Shown here: positions 40,634 through 49,656 of the stretch, piece after piece | How positions within the stretch are numbered: position 1 is the stretch's first letter | Layout of the letters: each line of letters begins with the position of its first letter | Assembly: GCF_030380735.1 (NCBI RefSeq) | Contig: NZ_JAUDRZ010000026.1 | Span: 869,370-933,369, forward strand | Source of the DNA: Rhizobium sp. S152 | Lineage (GTDB): Bacteria; Pseudomonadota; Alphaproteobacteria; Rhizobiales; Rhizobiaceae | Length of the DNA: 64,000 nt | Direction of reading: 5' to 3' | Translations under genes and position numbers: made by a program | Notes under the pieces: model-generated | Told to the model about the DNA's origin: nothing | The model's database searches: none | Seen by the model: only the letters and a program-made list of their open reading frames with translations

Positions 40634-42313
40634 TCAGAACAGCCCCTCGATATACCCCTGCTCGTTGAGATAGATCCGCTCCGCCGATGGTGATTTCGGC
40701 AGGCCTGGCATGGTCATGATCTCGCCGGTGATGACGACGATGAAGCCGGCGCCGGCCGATAGCCTGACCTCGCGCACCGGCACCACGTGGCCTTCCGGCG
40801 CGCCGCGCAACGCGGGATCGGTCGAGAAGGAATATTGCGTCTTCGCCATGCAGACCGGCAGATTGCCGTAGCCCTGTTCCTCCCAGGCGTGCAACTGGTC
40901 GCGCACTGCCTTGTCGGCCGTTACCTCGCCGGCATGATAGATTTTCGAGGCCACGATCTCGATCTTTTCGAACAGCGACACCTCGTCCGGATAGAGTGGC
41001 TCGAATTTCGCCTGGCCGGATTCGGCAAGCTCCACCACCTTGTAGGCCAGTTCCTCGATGCCGGCGGAGCCTTCCGCCCAGTGCCGGCAGAGGATCGCCT
41101 CCGCTCCGAGCCGCGACACGTAGTCCTTCACCGCGGCAATCTCAGCCTCGGTGTCGGAAACGAAGTGATTGATCGCGACCACGACGGGCACGCCGAACTT
41201 TCTGACATTGGCGACATGCCGGCCGAGATTGGAGCACCCCTTCTTCAGGGCCGCCACGTCTTCCGCGCCGAGGTCCTCCTTCTTCACGCCGCCATTCATC
41301 TTCAGCGCCCTCACGGTCGCGACGATGACGGCGGCATCCGGCTTCAGCCCCGCCTTGCGGCACTTGATGTCGAAGAATTTCTCCGCCCCGAGATCGGCCC
41401 CGAAGCCCGCCTCGGTCACCACGTAGTCGCCGAGCTTCAACGCCGTCTTCGTCGCCACCACCGAATTGCAGCCATGGGCGATATTCGCGAAGGGACCGCC
41501 ATGCACGAAGGCCGGATTGTTCTCCAGCGTCTGCACGAGGTTCGGCTGCATCGCGTCCTTCAAGAGCACCGCCATCGCCCCGTCCGCCTTCAGGTCGCGG
41601 GCATAGACCGGCGTCTTGTCGCGGCGGTAGCCGATGATGATGTTGCCGAGCCGCGCTTCCAGATCCTTGAGGTCGGTCGCCAGGCAAAGGATCGCCATCA
41701 CTTCCGAGGCCACGGTGATGTCGAAGCCGTTCTCACGCGGAAACCCGTTGGCGACGCCGCCGAGCGATGAGACCATTTGCCGGAGCGCCCGGTCGTTCAT
41801 GTCCATCGCCCGCCGCCAGGTCACGCGGCGCAGGTCGATGTCGAGCTCGTTGCCCCAGTAGATGTGGTTGTCGATCATCGCCGCGAGCAGATTGTGCGCC
41901 GAGGTGATCGCATGGAAATCGCCGGTGAAGTGCAGATTGATATCCTCCATAGGAACCACCTGCGCGTATCCTCCACCGGCTGCCCCGCCCTTCACGCCGA
42001 AGCAGGGACCGAGCGACGCCTCGCGGATGCAGACGACCGCCTTCTTGCCGATGCGATTGAGCCCGTCGCCGAGCCCGACGGTCGTCGTCGTCTTCCCCTC
42101 TCCCGCCGGCGTCGGATTGATCGCCGTCACGAGGATCAGCTTGCCGTCGGGCTTTCCCGCTTGCGCGGCGATGAAATCCGCGCTCACCTTCGCCTTGTCA
42201 TGGCCGTAGGGAGAAAGCTGATCCGCCGGAATGCCGAGCTTCGTGCCGATCTCGAAGATCGGCCTTTTATCGGCCGCGCGCGCAATCTCGATATCGGATT
42301 TATAGGTTGCCAT
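40634..42313 (-). CDS. fhs: Formate-tetrahydrofolate ligase
   Basis: The 559-residue enzyme makes 10-formyl-tetrahydrofolate from formate, ATP and tetrahydrofolate. It shows the ATP site TAINPTPAGEGKTTTTVGLG, then REASLGPCFGVKGGAAGGGY, FTGDFHAITSAHNLLAAMID, GFDITVASEVMAILCL, and the C-terminal MTMPGLPKSPSAERI-type ending. Length and start MATYKSDIEIARAADKRPIF fit the family. It links one-carbon metabolism with formate use. It is monocistronic and convergent with the extensin-like gene. Confidence 0.97.
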   Translation of the reverse strand: MATYKSDIEIARAADKRPIFEIGTKLGIPADQLSPYGHDKAKVSADFIAAQAGKPDGKLILVTAINPTPAGEGKTTTTVGLGDGLNRIGKKAVVCIREASLGPCFGVKGGAAGGGYAQVVPMEDINLHFTGDFHAITSAHNLLAAMIDNHIYWGNELDIDLRRVTWRRAMDMNDRALRQMVSSLGGVANGFPRENGFDITVASEVMAILCLATDLKDLEARLGNIIIGYRRDKTPVYARDLKADGAMAVLLKDAMQPNLVQTLENNPAFVHGGPFANIAHGCNSVVATKTALKLGDYVVTEAGFGADLGAEKFFDIKCRKAGLKPDAAVIVATVRALKMNGGVKKEDLGAEDVAALKKGCSNLGRHVANVRKFGVPVVVAINHFVSDTEAEIAAVKDYVSRLGAEAILCRHWAEGSAGIEELAYKVVELAESGQAKFEPLYPDEVSLFEKIEIVASKIYHAGEVTADKAVRDQLHAWEEQGYGNLPVCMAKTQYSFSTDPALRGAPEGHVVPVREVRLSAGAGFIVVITGEIMTMPGLPKSPSAERIYLNEQGYIEGLF

Positions 42314-42694
42314 CGCAGTTCCCTCACCTGTTGCACCCGGCCACGGACGGGAATGTCCCGACCGGATACCGAAATATCCGCTCGTTGTGAAGATTCACGC
42401 CTGTCCAAGGCACAGTCCATGCCTTTGGTTTCCACAATTGACGGAATTAGGAGGCTGCCGATTCGCGAACCCCGAGAATTCTTGAAATCCAGCGGGCTGT
42501 CGCATCCGGAACTGCATTTGTCGCATGAAAAGTGCGCTCAGAACGCCGCCATTCGTACGCTACCGCACATTCGACCGTGGCAAATGCGCAACCGTATGGC
42601 GATTATTCACTGATTAAATGGGCAGATTAAAATTAATCAATGCGCACCACACTGGATAGCACTAGCAAATATATCAGCTTCCATATTTTATGGA
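42314..42694. other. Gene-free stretch between fhs and the LuxR regulator
   Basis: The 380-base gap holds both divergent upstream regions. The part from 42590 is AT-rich. TGATTAA (42611-42617) and TTAATCA (42633-42639) form an inverted repeat, and GATTAA-AA-TTAATC (42625-42638) a tighter one, at a plausible operator position about 60-80 bases before the regulator. No gene is visible. Confidence 0.45.
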
Positions 42695-43453
42695 TTGGGC
42701 ATGAAGGTAAGCAGGGACGCATTGATGTCGTACATGACTACCTCGGAAAGACAGATGTCTTTGTCCGCGGAAATCGGGAGTGTCAAGACGAGAGCCGAGT
42801 TCGCTCAGGCGCTCGGCAGAAGCGCGCGGGCATTCGGTTTCGAACACGTGACATTGATGAATGCCGCGACGCCGGAAAACATTTTGTCGAAGGCACTCGT
42901 TATCGAAACCACGCTGCAATCGGCCTATTTCAACCAGTTCGACCGCGCCCGGATGATGAGCGCCCCTCATTTTTCGGCTGGGCTGCACCAGTCGACGCTG
43001 CCACGTGTGTGGAATAACTTCAGCGCGACATCGCCGATCGTGCTGACAAGTGATCTTAAGGAGCTTTTGCTCTCCTACGGCATGACGATGGGCGTAACCT
43101 TCCCCGCCTATCTGGTGGACGGAGAACGCGTTGTCATATGGTATGGCGGCGATCGCGCGCCACTCGGGCAGATCGAGCTCAACGAGCTGATGATGATTAC
43201 GCACCACTTGGTGGGCGCCTACAATCTCGTCAGGCAATCCGGTGCGAACGCCTCGCTGCCTACCCTTTCCGCTCGCGAGCGTGAAGTCGTGCGTTGGACG
43301 GCGCAGGGCAAGACATCGATCGAGATAGGCCAGATCCTGTCTCTCTCCGATCATACGGTCAACGCCTACATGACGAGCGCGATCCGCAAGCTCGATTGCG
43401 TCAACCGCACGCAGCTGGTCGCCAAGGCGATCCGCATGAAGCTGATCAGCTAA
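42695..43453 (+). CDS. LuxR-type transcriptional regulator, orphan
   Basis: The 252-residue protein has an N-terminal autoinducer-binding-like domain (FGFEHVTLMNAATPENILSK, GMTMGVTFPAYLVDGERVVI) and a C-terminal GerE/LuxR helix-turn-helix (LSAREREVVRWTAQGKTSIE, ILSLSDHTVNAYMTSAIRKL). The Trp/Tyr/Asp positions that hold acyl-homoserine lactones in TraR are not clearly present, so ligand binding is doubtful. No luxI gene lies nearby. ATG 42695 or 42725 (MSYMTTSERQMSLSAEIGS) could be the start. It may control its neighbour fhs or distant genes. Confidence 0.85.
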   Translation: MGMKVSRDALMSYMTTSERQMSLSAEIGSVKTRAEFAQALGRSARAFGFEHVTLMNAATPENILSKALVIETTLQSAYFNQFDRARMMSAPHFSAGLHQSTLPRVWNNFSATSPIVLTSDLKELLLSYGMTMGVTFPAYLVDGERVVIWYGGDRAPLGQIELNELMMITHHLVGAYNLVRQSGANASLPTLSAREREVVRWTAQGKTSIEIGQILSLSDHTVNAYMTSAIRKLDCVNRTQLVAKAIRMKLIS

Positions 43454-43458
43454 GCTGA

Positions 43459-44589
43459 TCAGCGGTCGAGGACCGAGCGCATTTCCACCAGGTTCGAGCG
43501 TACACGCAGGATGTAGAAGCCCATCGTCGCCAGATGGCTGGGCATGATCCAGCCGTCTTCCCGCCCGTTCGAGATGATCGCGGGCTGGATTCTCAGCGCG
43601 GATTGGAACTGCTTGATCGTAGCATTGAAGATCGCGTTCAGATTGCGCTCCGCCACCACATTCGAGAAGTCTGACTGTGCCGCCGAAAGGATCGCGTAGT
43701 AGGCATAGAGCTGCCCGTAGGCGAACCAGAAGCGGTCGTCCGCACGCGTATCGAACCAGCCGCGGTGGTGGTTCTCAGAGCGCTCCGCCAGCATGTCCGA
43801 CGTACCGCCGATATCGTTGGCGACGCGGTCGATGAACTGGATCAGATTGTCGGCACGGCCGTCGAACACCGCGTTGCAGCCGGCGAGCGAGGTGTTGAAC
43901 TTGCGCAAGCTGTCCATGGCCGACCGGTAGTAGCTCGGCGATGGCGTCTTGAAGCCGAATGGATTGAAGCCGAAGTACCAGCTGTATTCGTCGAACTGCA
44001 GGTTGCCGCGCGCGCTCTGTAGGTCGTTGTTGATGCCCGACGTGCCCCGCACGCGGCCGAGCGTATCGACGAGCTCCGCCGAGGTGCGGCGAACGGCCTG
44101 GTTGATGCCGCGCTGGAACGAGGCCTTGTTGTCGAGGAACGGCGTGTGATCCCAGTCGACCCCGAAGAAGCCCATTCGATAAAGCAGCATGGAGGAGATC
44201 CATGCGTTCTGGTTGACGTTGAAATCGATGAGATCGGCCGAAACGTCGACGATCGCGGAACGCTGGCAGGTCTTCGGCGCGCCGGCCGCGGCATCGGCGG
44301 CGCCGGGCAGTTCCTGCCCGGCCGGAACCTTGCGCTCCGCAAGCCGATATTCGGCGACGAAATTCGGGTTGAAACCGCTCCACACCTGCGTCTGCCAGAC
44401 GAAATAACCATACAGAACGACCATCAGCGCCACGAAGCCCAGAATCGGCAGCCGCACCAGCCAGGTCCGCTGGACATACCAGCCCCGCGCCGCCATCACC
44501 GGCCAGAAGGCCCATGCCGCAAACAGCCGCAGCCAGCGACCAATGGTTCGGCCGATCATCCTGAAGAAACCGGTGATCCGGTCGAGCAT
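43459..44589 (-). CDS. DUF2333 family membrane protein
   Basis: The 376-residue protein has one N-terminal membrane helix (LPILGFVALMVVLYGYFVW) followed by a large periplasmic domain of the DUF2333 type (DLIDFNVNQNAWISSMLLYR, WYFGFNPFGFKTPSPSYYRS, WFAYGQLYAYYAILSAAQSD). ATG 44589 (MLDRITGFFRMIG) is preferred over 44607 because GAGGAGGGG precedes it at the right distance. No function is established for the family. It is convergent with the LuxR gene, with 5 bases between stops. Confidence 0.85.
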   Translation of the reverse strand: MLDRITGFFRMIGRTIGRWLRLFAAWAFWPVMAARGWYVQRTWLVRLPILGFVALMVVLYGYFVWQTQVWSGFNPNFVAEYRLAERKVPAGQELPGAADAAAGAPKTCQRSAIVDVSADLIDFNVNQNAWISSMLLYRMGFFGVDWDHTPFLDNKASFQRGINQAVRRTSAELVDTLGRVRGTSGINNDLQSARGNLQFDEYSWYFGFNPFGFKTPSPSYYRSAMDSLRKFNTSLAGCNAVFDGRADNLIQFIDRVANDIGGTSDMLAERSENHHRGWFDTRADDRFWFAYGQLYAYYAILSAAQSDFSNVVAERNLNAIFNATIKQFQSALRIQPAIISNGREDGWIMPSHLATMGFYILRVRSNLVEMRSVLDR

Positions 44590-44697
44590 CGTCCCCTCCT
44601 CGGCCATGCCAGCCGCGCGTTCATCTCAGCACAGACATATGTGCTCGCCCCGCCGAGGACAACATGACGCTGATATTATTGTTGGTTCCGCCCTGAA

Positions 44698-45822
44698 CTA
44701 GCGGTGCGGCAAACGAATGCGCAGCCGCGAGGAAATTTTCGTGAAGTCGATGAGCGGCGCCCCCTCCTCCACATCGTGATCTCCGGCAAAAGCAGGAAAC
44801 CTCTTGTGGAAATTCGCATCCGCGTCGCGCTTGCGCATCTCAAGCTCCTGCGGCACCAGCATGTCGCGCTCGAACAGCGAGATCGGACCTGCTATATCGG
44901 GATAGATCTCCGTCGATATCCGCACCTTGGATCCGGGAACGTCGGTATCCACCTGCGCGATATAGATCAGCAGCCGCTCCTCGGTATCGATCATGACCTT
45001 GCGGATCAGAGCGTTGCAGAGCCCTGCCTGCCTGTTCAGGCCGTCCACGAACATCTCGAAAAGACCTATGAAGCGTTCGCGGCGCTGGCTGTCGTCGCGC
45101 ATCCGCTTTTCGTTCTCCGAAATGTCGTCCGCCTCGGCCTTCAGAACCCGGCGCTCCTCCTCCATCCGGTCCCATTCGGCCCGGTTGCCGTAAACCCCGA
45201 TACGCCCCTGCGTGGTCAGCGCCTTGGCGTTAAGCTCCCTGATGCGCATGCGGGCGATGTCGATCTCGTCGACGAGTCGACGACGGTGATCGACGATATC
45301 GACCAGCTTTTGCTCCGCCGACTTGTGCGCCTCCATTGCCATGACGCGATGCTTCTCGATGAGGCCGGCGAGTGAATTGGATTTCGACAGCAGATCGGCG
45401 AGCCGCTGCACGACAGGTGCCGCCCGCACCCGGGCGCTGTGCCGCCGCCACATTCGCTGGCGCGAGATTTTGCCGATCAGCCTCTCGCCGGCTGTGAGTC
45501 CGCGAAAACTGTCGAGATCAGCCGATACCTTCACGGTCATCGCATCCAGCCCGGACACCAGTTCAGCCAGAATATCGGTCAGATTGGCGCCGTTCGAGAC
45601 AAAGCCCTGGAAGCGACCGTTCTCGGTCAGGAAGCGATCGTCGTCGGCCTGCGCGTTGTCGCGGGCGAACTCGGCGATGAAATCGGCGCAAAGCTTCGCC
45701 TCGGGCCGCAGTTCCTCCGCCAGCGCAAGCGCGGCCTCATATTGCATGTCGAAGGAAAATGGCTTGCGCACCGGATGCCCCAGGGAATCGATCGCCACGA
45801 AATTAGAGCCGTTCACCGCCAA
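44698..45822 (-). CDS. Coiled-coil protein of unknown function
   Basis: This 374-residue soluble protein, MAVNGSNFVAIDSLGHPVRK to SSRLRIRLPHR, has a long central coiled-coil region (about 150-260; KLVDIVDHRRRLVDEIDIAR, EEERRVLKAEADDISENEKR). The C-terminal section is more globular (YIAQVDTDVPGSKVRISTEI). There is no signal peptide. I do not recognise the family. It lies 18 bases downstream of thymidine kinase on the same strand and may be co-transcribed with it. Confidence 0.7.
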   Translation of the reverse strand: MAVNGSNFVAIDSLGHPVRKPFSFDMQYEAALALAEELRPEAKLCADFIAEFARDNAQADDDRFLTENGRFQGFVSNGANLTDILAELVSGLDAMTVKVSADLDSFRGLTAGERLIGKISRQRMWRRHSARVRAAPVVQRLADLLSKSNSLAGLIEKHRVMAMEAHKSAEQKLVDIVDHRRRLVDEIDIARMRIRELNAKALTTQGRIGVYGNRAEWDRMEEERRVLKAEADDISENEKRMRDDSQRRERFIGLFEMFVDGLNRQAGLCNALIRKVMIDTEERLLIYIAQVDTDVPGSKVRISTEIYPDIAGPISLFERDMLVPQELEMRKRDADANFHKRFPAFAGDHDVEEGAPLIDFTKISSRLRIRLPHR

Positions 45823-45840
45823 ATGGAAGCAGTTGCGGCA

Positions 45841-46443
45841 TCAAACCGGCTCGGCGCGCCATTCCCCGTTCATGGCGTCGTCCCAGTGGCGGCGGCAGAG
45901 CGACACGTATTTTTCGTTGCCGCCCACCTCGATCTGGGCGCCCTCGTGGGCGACCTCGCCGTTCGCATCGAGGCGCACGACCATGGTCGCCTTGCGGCCG
46001 CAATGGCAGATGGTGCGCACCTCGCGCATTTCGTCCGAAATCGCCATCAGCTCCTGCGAAGCCGGAAACAGCTTGCCCTGGAAATCCGTCCGGAGGCCGT
46101 AGACCATGACCGGAATGTTCATCCGGTCGACGACGCGCGCGAGCTGCCAGATATGCTCGCGCGTCATGAAATGAGCCTCGTCGACGAACACGCAGGCGAT
46201 CGGCTCGCCCTCGGCACTGAGCGCGCCGATCAGCGCCTGCAAATCGGTGTCCGGCTCGAAGGCGATGGCACTGGCCTCGAGCCCGATCCGCGAACCGATC
46301 ACGCCCCTGCCGGCGCGCTCGTCGAAGGCGGCAATCAGGAGAACCACCCGCATGCCGCGCTCCTGGTAATTGTAGGAGGCCTGCAGCAGCATCGTCGACT
46401 TGCCGGCGTTCATCGTCGAGTAGTTGAAATAGAGTTTTGCCAT
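45841..46443 (-). CDS. tdk: Thymidine kinase
   Basis: The 200-residue type II thymidine kinase salvages thymidine to dTMP. It has the P-loop STMNAGKSTMLLQ, the Walker B/catalytic VFVDEAHFMT, the lasso region KLFPASQELMAISDEMREV, and the zinc ligands in CHCGRKA and SLCRRHW. The start MAKLYFNYSTMNAGKST (ATG 46443) is the family start. The downstream coiled-coil gene may share the operon. Confidence 0.96.
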   Translation of the reverse strand: MAKLYFNYSTMNAGKSTMLLQASYNYQERGMRVVLLIAAFDERAGRGVIGSRIGLEASAIAFEPDTDLQALIGALSAEGEPIACVFVDEAHFMTREHIWQLARVVDRMNIPVMVYGLRTDFQGKLFPASQELMAISDEMREVRTICHCGRKATMVVRLDANGEVAHEGAQIEVGGNEKYVSLCRRHWDDAMNGEWRAEPV

Positions 46444-46686
46444 CTTTTTCTCCGTCTTTCGCTTCTTGGAAGCTGGAAACCACGAAGAAAAGCCTCTCAT
46501 TTTTATAATCACAGGAAATTGCCGCCCGAAAACCGGCGAGAACCCCTTAAATCGTTGAATTCAAGAAAAATGCCCGACGTCGCAATCGGATAGGTTAATG
46601 CGGCGCAAACGCAATGAGGTCGCTTGTCAAAGTCGGCTATTGATGATTGGCTTGGGGAATAAACGATAAAGACTGGGAGTCTTCAA

Positions 46687-47640
46687 ATGACAACAAGCGC
46701 ATACAAACTGACGACGCTTACGGCCGTTGCGGCCCTCTTTGCTGCCACCACTGCTTTCGCCGCCGAGCCGGCCAGCTGTTCAACCGTCCGCATCTCCGAC
46801 GTCGGCTGGACCGACCTCGCTTCCACGAACGCATTGACGACCAACGTCCTCGAAGCTCTTGGCTACAAGGTCGATTCCAAGAAGCTCGGCGTGCCGGTCA
46901 CCTATGCTTCGATGAAGAACAAGGACATCGACGTCTTCCTCGGCAACTGGATGCCGGCACAGACGGGCGCCATCAAGCCCTATCTCGACGACAAGACGAT
47001 CGAAAGCCTCAGCGTCAATCTCGAAGGCGCGAAGTACACGCTTGCGACCAATGGCGCAGGCGCCAAGCTCGGCATCAAGGACTTCAAGGACATCGCCACG
47101 CACAAGGCCGATCTCGCCGGCAAGATCTACGGGATCGAAGCCGGTAACGAAGGCAACGGCATGATCAAGAAGCTGATCGACGAGAACACCTTCGACCTGA
47201 AGGGCTTTGAACTCGTTCAGTCTTCTGAACAGGGCATGCTCACGCAGGTGACGCGCGCCGACAAGGACAACAAGCCGGTCATCTTCCTCGCCTGGGCGCC
47301 GCACCCGATGAACACCGCTCATGAGGTCACCTATCTCGCTGGCGGTGACGACACCGTCTTCGGCCCGAACTACGGCGGCGCCACGGTCTACACCGTCGTG
47401 CGCGGTGGCTATGCGGCCGAGTGCCCGAACGTGGCCAAGCTGCTCTCCAACACCAAGTTCACGCTCGACATCGAGAACTATCTCATGGGCAAGATCATGA
47501 ACGACGGTGAAAAGCCCGCCAAGGCCGCCAAGGACTACCTGAAGGCCAACCCGGCTGTGTTCGAGCCGTGGCTTGCCGGCGTGACCACGGTTGACGGCGG
47601 CGACGGCCTCGCTGCGGTCAAGAAAGAGCTCGGCCTCTAA
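46687..47640 (+). CDS. choX: Choline ABC transporter substrate-binding protein
   Basis: The 317-residue periplasmic protein starts with a signal peptide (LTAVAALFAATTAFAAEPAS) and belongs to the ProX/OpuAC-like binding proteins: VRISDVGWTDLASTNALTTN, DVFLGNWMPAQTG, HPMNTAHEVTYLAGGDD. In Sinorhizobium meliloti ChoX binds choline with high affinity. The conserved aromatic residues (W, Y) that cage the quaternary amine occur in GNWMPA and WAPHPMN. It heads choXWV, behind GGGAG. It is separated from choW by a GC-rich hairpin that may raise its expression over the permease. Confidence 0.93.
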   Translation: MTTSAYKLTTLTAVAALFAATTAFAAEPASCSTVRISDVGWTDLASTNALTTNVLEALGYKVDSKKLGVPVTYASMKNKDIDVFLGNWMPAQTGAIKPYLDDKTIESLSVNLEGAKYTLATNGAGAKLGIKDFKDIATHKADLAGKIYGIEAGNEGNGMIKKLIDENTFDLKGFELVQSSEQGMLTQVTRADKDNKPVIFLAWAPHPMNTAHEVTYLAGGDDTVFGPNYGGATVYTVVRGGYAAECPNVAKLLSNTKFTLDIENYLMGKIMNDGEKPAKAAKDYLKANPAVFEPWLAGVTTVDGGDGLAAVKKELGL

Positions 47641-47648
47641 GGCTCATC

Positions 47649-47675
47649 AAGGGCGGGAGCGATCCCGCCCTTTCT
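47649..47675 (+). terminator. Intercistronic hairpin between choX and choW
   Basis: AAGGGCGGGA and TCCCGCCCTTT pair across a 4-base loop, followed by CTGTCTC with few U residues. It probably stabilises the choX mRNA and reduces read-through into choWV, allowing more binding protein than permease. Confidence 0.6.
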
Positions 47676-47730
47676 GTCTCTGCCCGGCGTGCCGGGTCGT
47701 TCTTGGCTCATGACAGAGAGGCCTTAATCT

Positions 47731-48576
47731 GTGGACTACCTGACCGATAACCCCATTCCGATCGGCCCATGGGCAAAGATTGCCGTCGACTGGCTGACCG
47801 ACAACGGCGCCGGATTTTTCGATTTTCTCTCCGCGCTCCTGCTTTCCATCATCAACGGCATTCTGTTGGCCTTCCAGTGGCCGCATCCACTGGTCGTGGT
47901 CGCCGTCATGACCGGGTTTTCCTACTGGATGCGCCGCTCGATCCCGCTTGCCGTCTTCACCTGCGTCGGACTGCTTCTGATCATCAACCAGGGCTATTGG
48001 ACGGAAACGACCGAGACGATGGCGCTGGTTCTCGCCGCGACGTTCGTCTGTATGATCATCGGCATCCCGATCGGTATCGCCGCAGCCCGCCGTCCATGGC
48101 TCAACGAGGCGATTCGACCGATCCTCGATTTGATGCAGACCATCCCGACCTTCGTCTACCTCATCCCGGCGCTTATTCTGTTTGGTCTCGGCATGGTTCC
48201 CGGTCTGGTCGCGACCGTCATCTTCGCGATACCCGCCCCTATTCGACTGACGCGGCTCGGCATCGTCTCGACACCACCCTCGCTGGTCGAGGCCGCCGAA
48301 GCCTTCGGCGCCACGCCCTCGCAGGTGCTGCGCAAGGTGGAACTGCCCTACGCCATGCCGCAGATCATGGCCGGCCTAACGCAAACGATCATGCTCTCCC
48401 TCTCGATGGTGGTTATCGCCGCTCTCGTCGGCGCGCCGGGCCTCGGCGTTCCTGTCGTAACCGCGCTGAACACGCTCAACATCCCGGCAGGCTTCGAGTC
48501 CGGCTTCTGCATCGTCATGCTGGCCATCATCCTCGACCGCATGCTGCGCATCGCCGATGAAGGAGACGTTGCATGA
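47731..48576 (+). CDS. choW: Choline ABC transporter permease
   Basis: The 281-residue inner-membrane permease has five to six membrane segments. The EAA-like loop for binding the ATPase reads VEAAEAFGATPSQVLRKVEL followed by PYAMPQIMAGLTQT. It is of the ProW/OpuAB type for quaternary amines. GTG at 47731 reads as the start (MDYLTDNPIPIGPWAKIAVD). Its stop overlaps the choV start by four bases. Confidence 0.93.
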   Translation: MDYLTDNPIPIGPWAKIAVDWLTDNGAGFFDFLSALLLSIINGILLAFQWPHPLVVVAVMTGFSYWMRRSIPLAVFTCVGLLLIINQGYWTETTETMALVLAATFVCMIIGIPIGIAAARRPWLNEAIRPILDLMQTIPTFVYLIPALILFGLGMVPGLVATVIFAIPAPIRLTRLGIVSTPPSLVEAAEAFGATPSQVLRKVELPYAMPQIMAGLTQTIMLSLSMVVIAALVGAPGLGVPVVTALNTLNIPAGFESGFCIVMLAIILDRMLRIADEGDVA

Positions 48577-49625
48577 CGGCCGTTCGCTTCAACAATGTCA
48601 GCATCGTCTTCGGCGATGACCCGCAGGCGGCGCTGGCGCTCGCCGACCAGGGCAAGAACCGCGACGAGATCGGCGCCGCCACCGGCAAGGTGCTCGGCGT
48701 CGCCGATGCCACACTCGATATCCAGGAAGGCGAAATCCTCGTCCTCATGGGCCTGTCCGGCTCCGGCAAGTCGACGCTGCTGCGCGCCGTCAATGGACTG
48801 GCGCCCGTGGTGCGCGGCGAGGTCACGGTCAACACCTCCTCGGGTCCGGTCAACCCCTACACAGCCAACGCCAAGGGCCTGCGCGACCTGCGCATGCACA
48901 CGGTCTCCATGGTGTTCCAGCAGTTCGCGCTGCTGCCCTGGCGCACGGTGGCCGACAATGTCGGCTTTGGCCTGGAACTGGCGGGCGTGCCGGAAGGCGA
49001 GCGCAAGAAGCGCGTCGCCGAACAGCTCGAGCTCGTCAATCTGACGAAATGGGCGGACCGCAAGGTCAACGAGCTCTCCGGCGGCATGCAGCAGCGCGTG
49101 GGACTTGCCCGCGCCTTTGCAACAGGTGCGCCGATCCTGCTCATGGACGAACCGTTCTCCGCGCTCGATCCCTTGATCCGCACCCGCCTGCAGGACGAAC
49201 TGCTCGAGTTCCAGCGTCGCCTGAAGAAGACGATCCTCTTCGTCAGCCACGACCTCGACGAGGCCTTCCGCATCGGCAACCGTATCGCCATCATGGAAGG
49301 TGGGCGCATCATCCAGTGCGGCACGCCGCAGGATATCGTCAAGAACCCTGCCGACCAGTATGTCGCCGATTTCGTCCAGCACATGAATCCGATCAGCATG
49401 CTGACGGCGCAGGACGTCATGCAGCGCGGTCTCGGCCACACCGCGGCCGGCGCCAGTGTCAGCGGCACCGCCAAGGCGGAAACGCCGCTGATCGACATCC
49501 TCGATGCGCTCGCCCGCCAGCCGGGCAGCATCGGCGTCGTCGAGAACGGCTCGATCGTCGGCACGATCTCCGCCCAGGACATCGTCAACGGCCTGACCCA
49601 GCACCGCCGCAAGGAACAGGCTTGA
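48573..49625 (+). CDS. choV: Choline ABC transporter ATP-binding protein
   Basis: The 350-residue ATPase has Walker A GLSGSGKSTLLR, signature ELSGGMQQRVGLARAFATGA and Walker B LLMDEPFSALDPLIR, with H-loop FVSHDLDEA. The C-terminal part is a CBS-like regulatory region (SIGVVENGSIVGTISAQDIV). As in ProV-type proteins, a 40-residue N-terminal insert lies before Walker A. It energises choline uptake for osmoprotection via glycine betaine or for catabolism. It is translationally coupled with choW. Confidence 0.93.
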   Translation: MTAVRFNNVSIVFGDDPQAALALADQGKNRDEIGAATGKVLGVADATLDIQEGEILVLMGLSGSGKSTLLRAVNGLAPVVRGEVTVNTSSGPVNPYTANAKGLRDLRMHTVSMVFQQFALLPWRTVADNVGFGLELAGVPEGERKKRVAEQLELVNLTKWADRKVNELSGGMQQRVGLARAFATGAPILLMDEPFSALDPLIRTRLQDELLEFQRRLKKTILFVSHDLDEAFRIGNRIAIMEGGRIIQCGTPQDIVKNPADQYVADFVQHMNPISMLTAQDVMQRGLGHTAAGASVSGTAKAETPLIDILDALARQPGSIGVVENGSIVGTISAQDIVNGLTQHRRKEQA

Positions 49626-49656
49626 TCCCCATCCCTGCTTCCGTCAGAAAGCGGGG

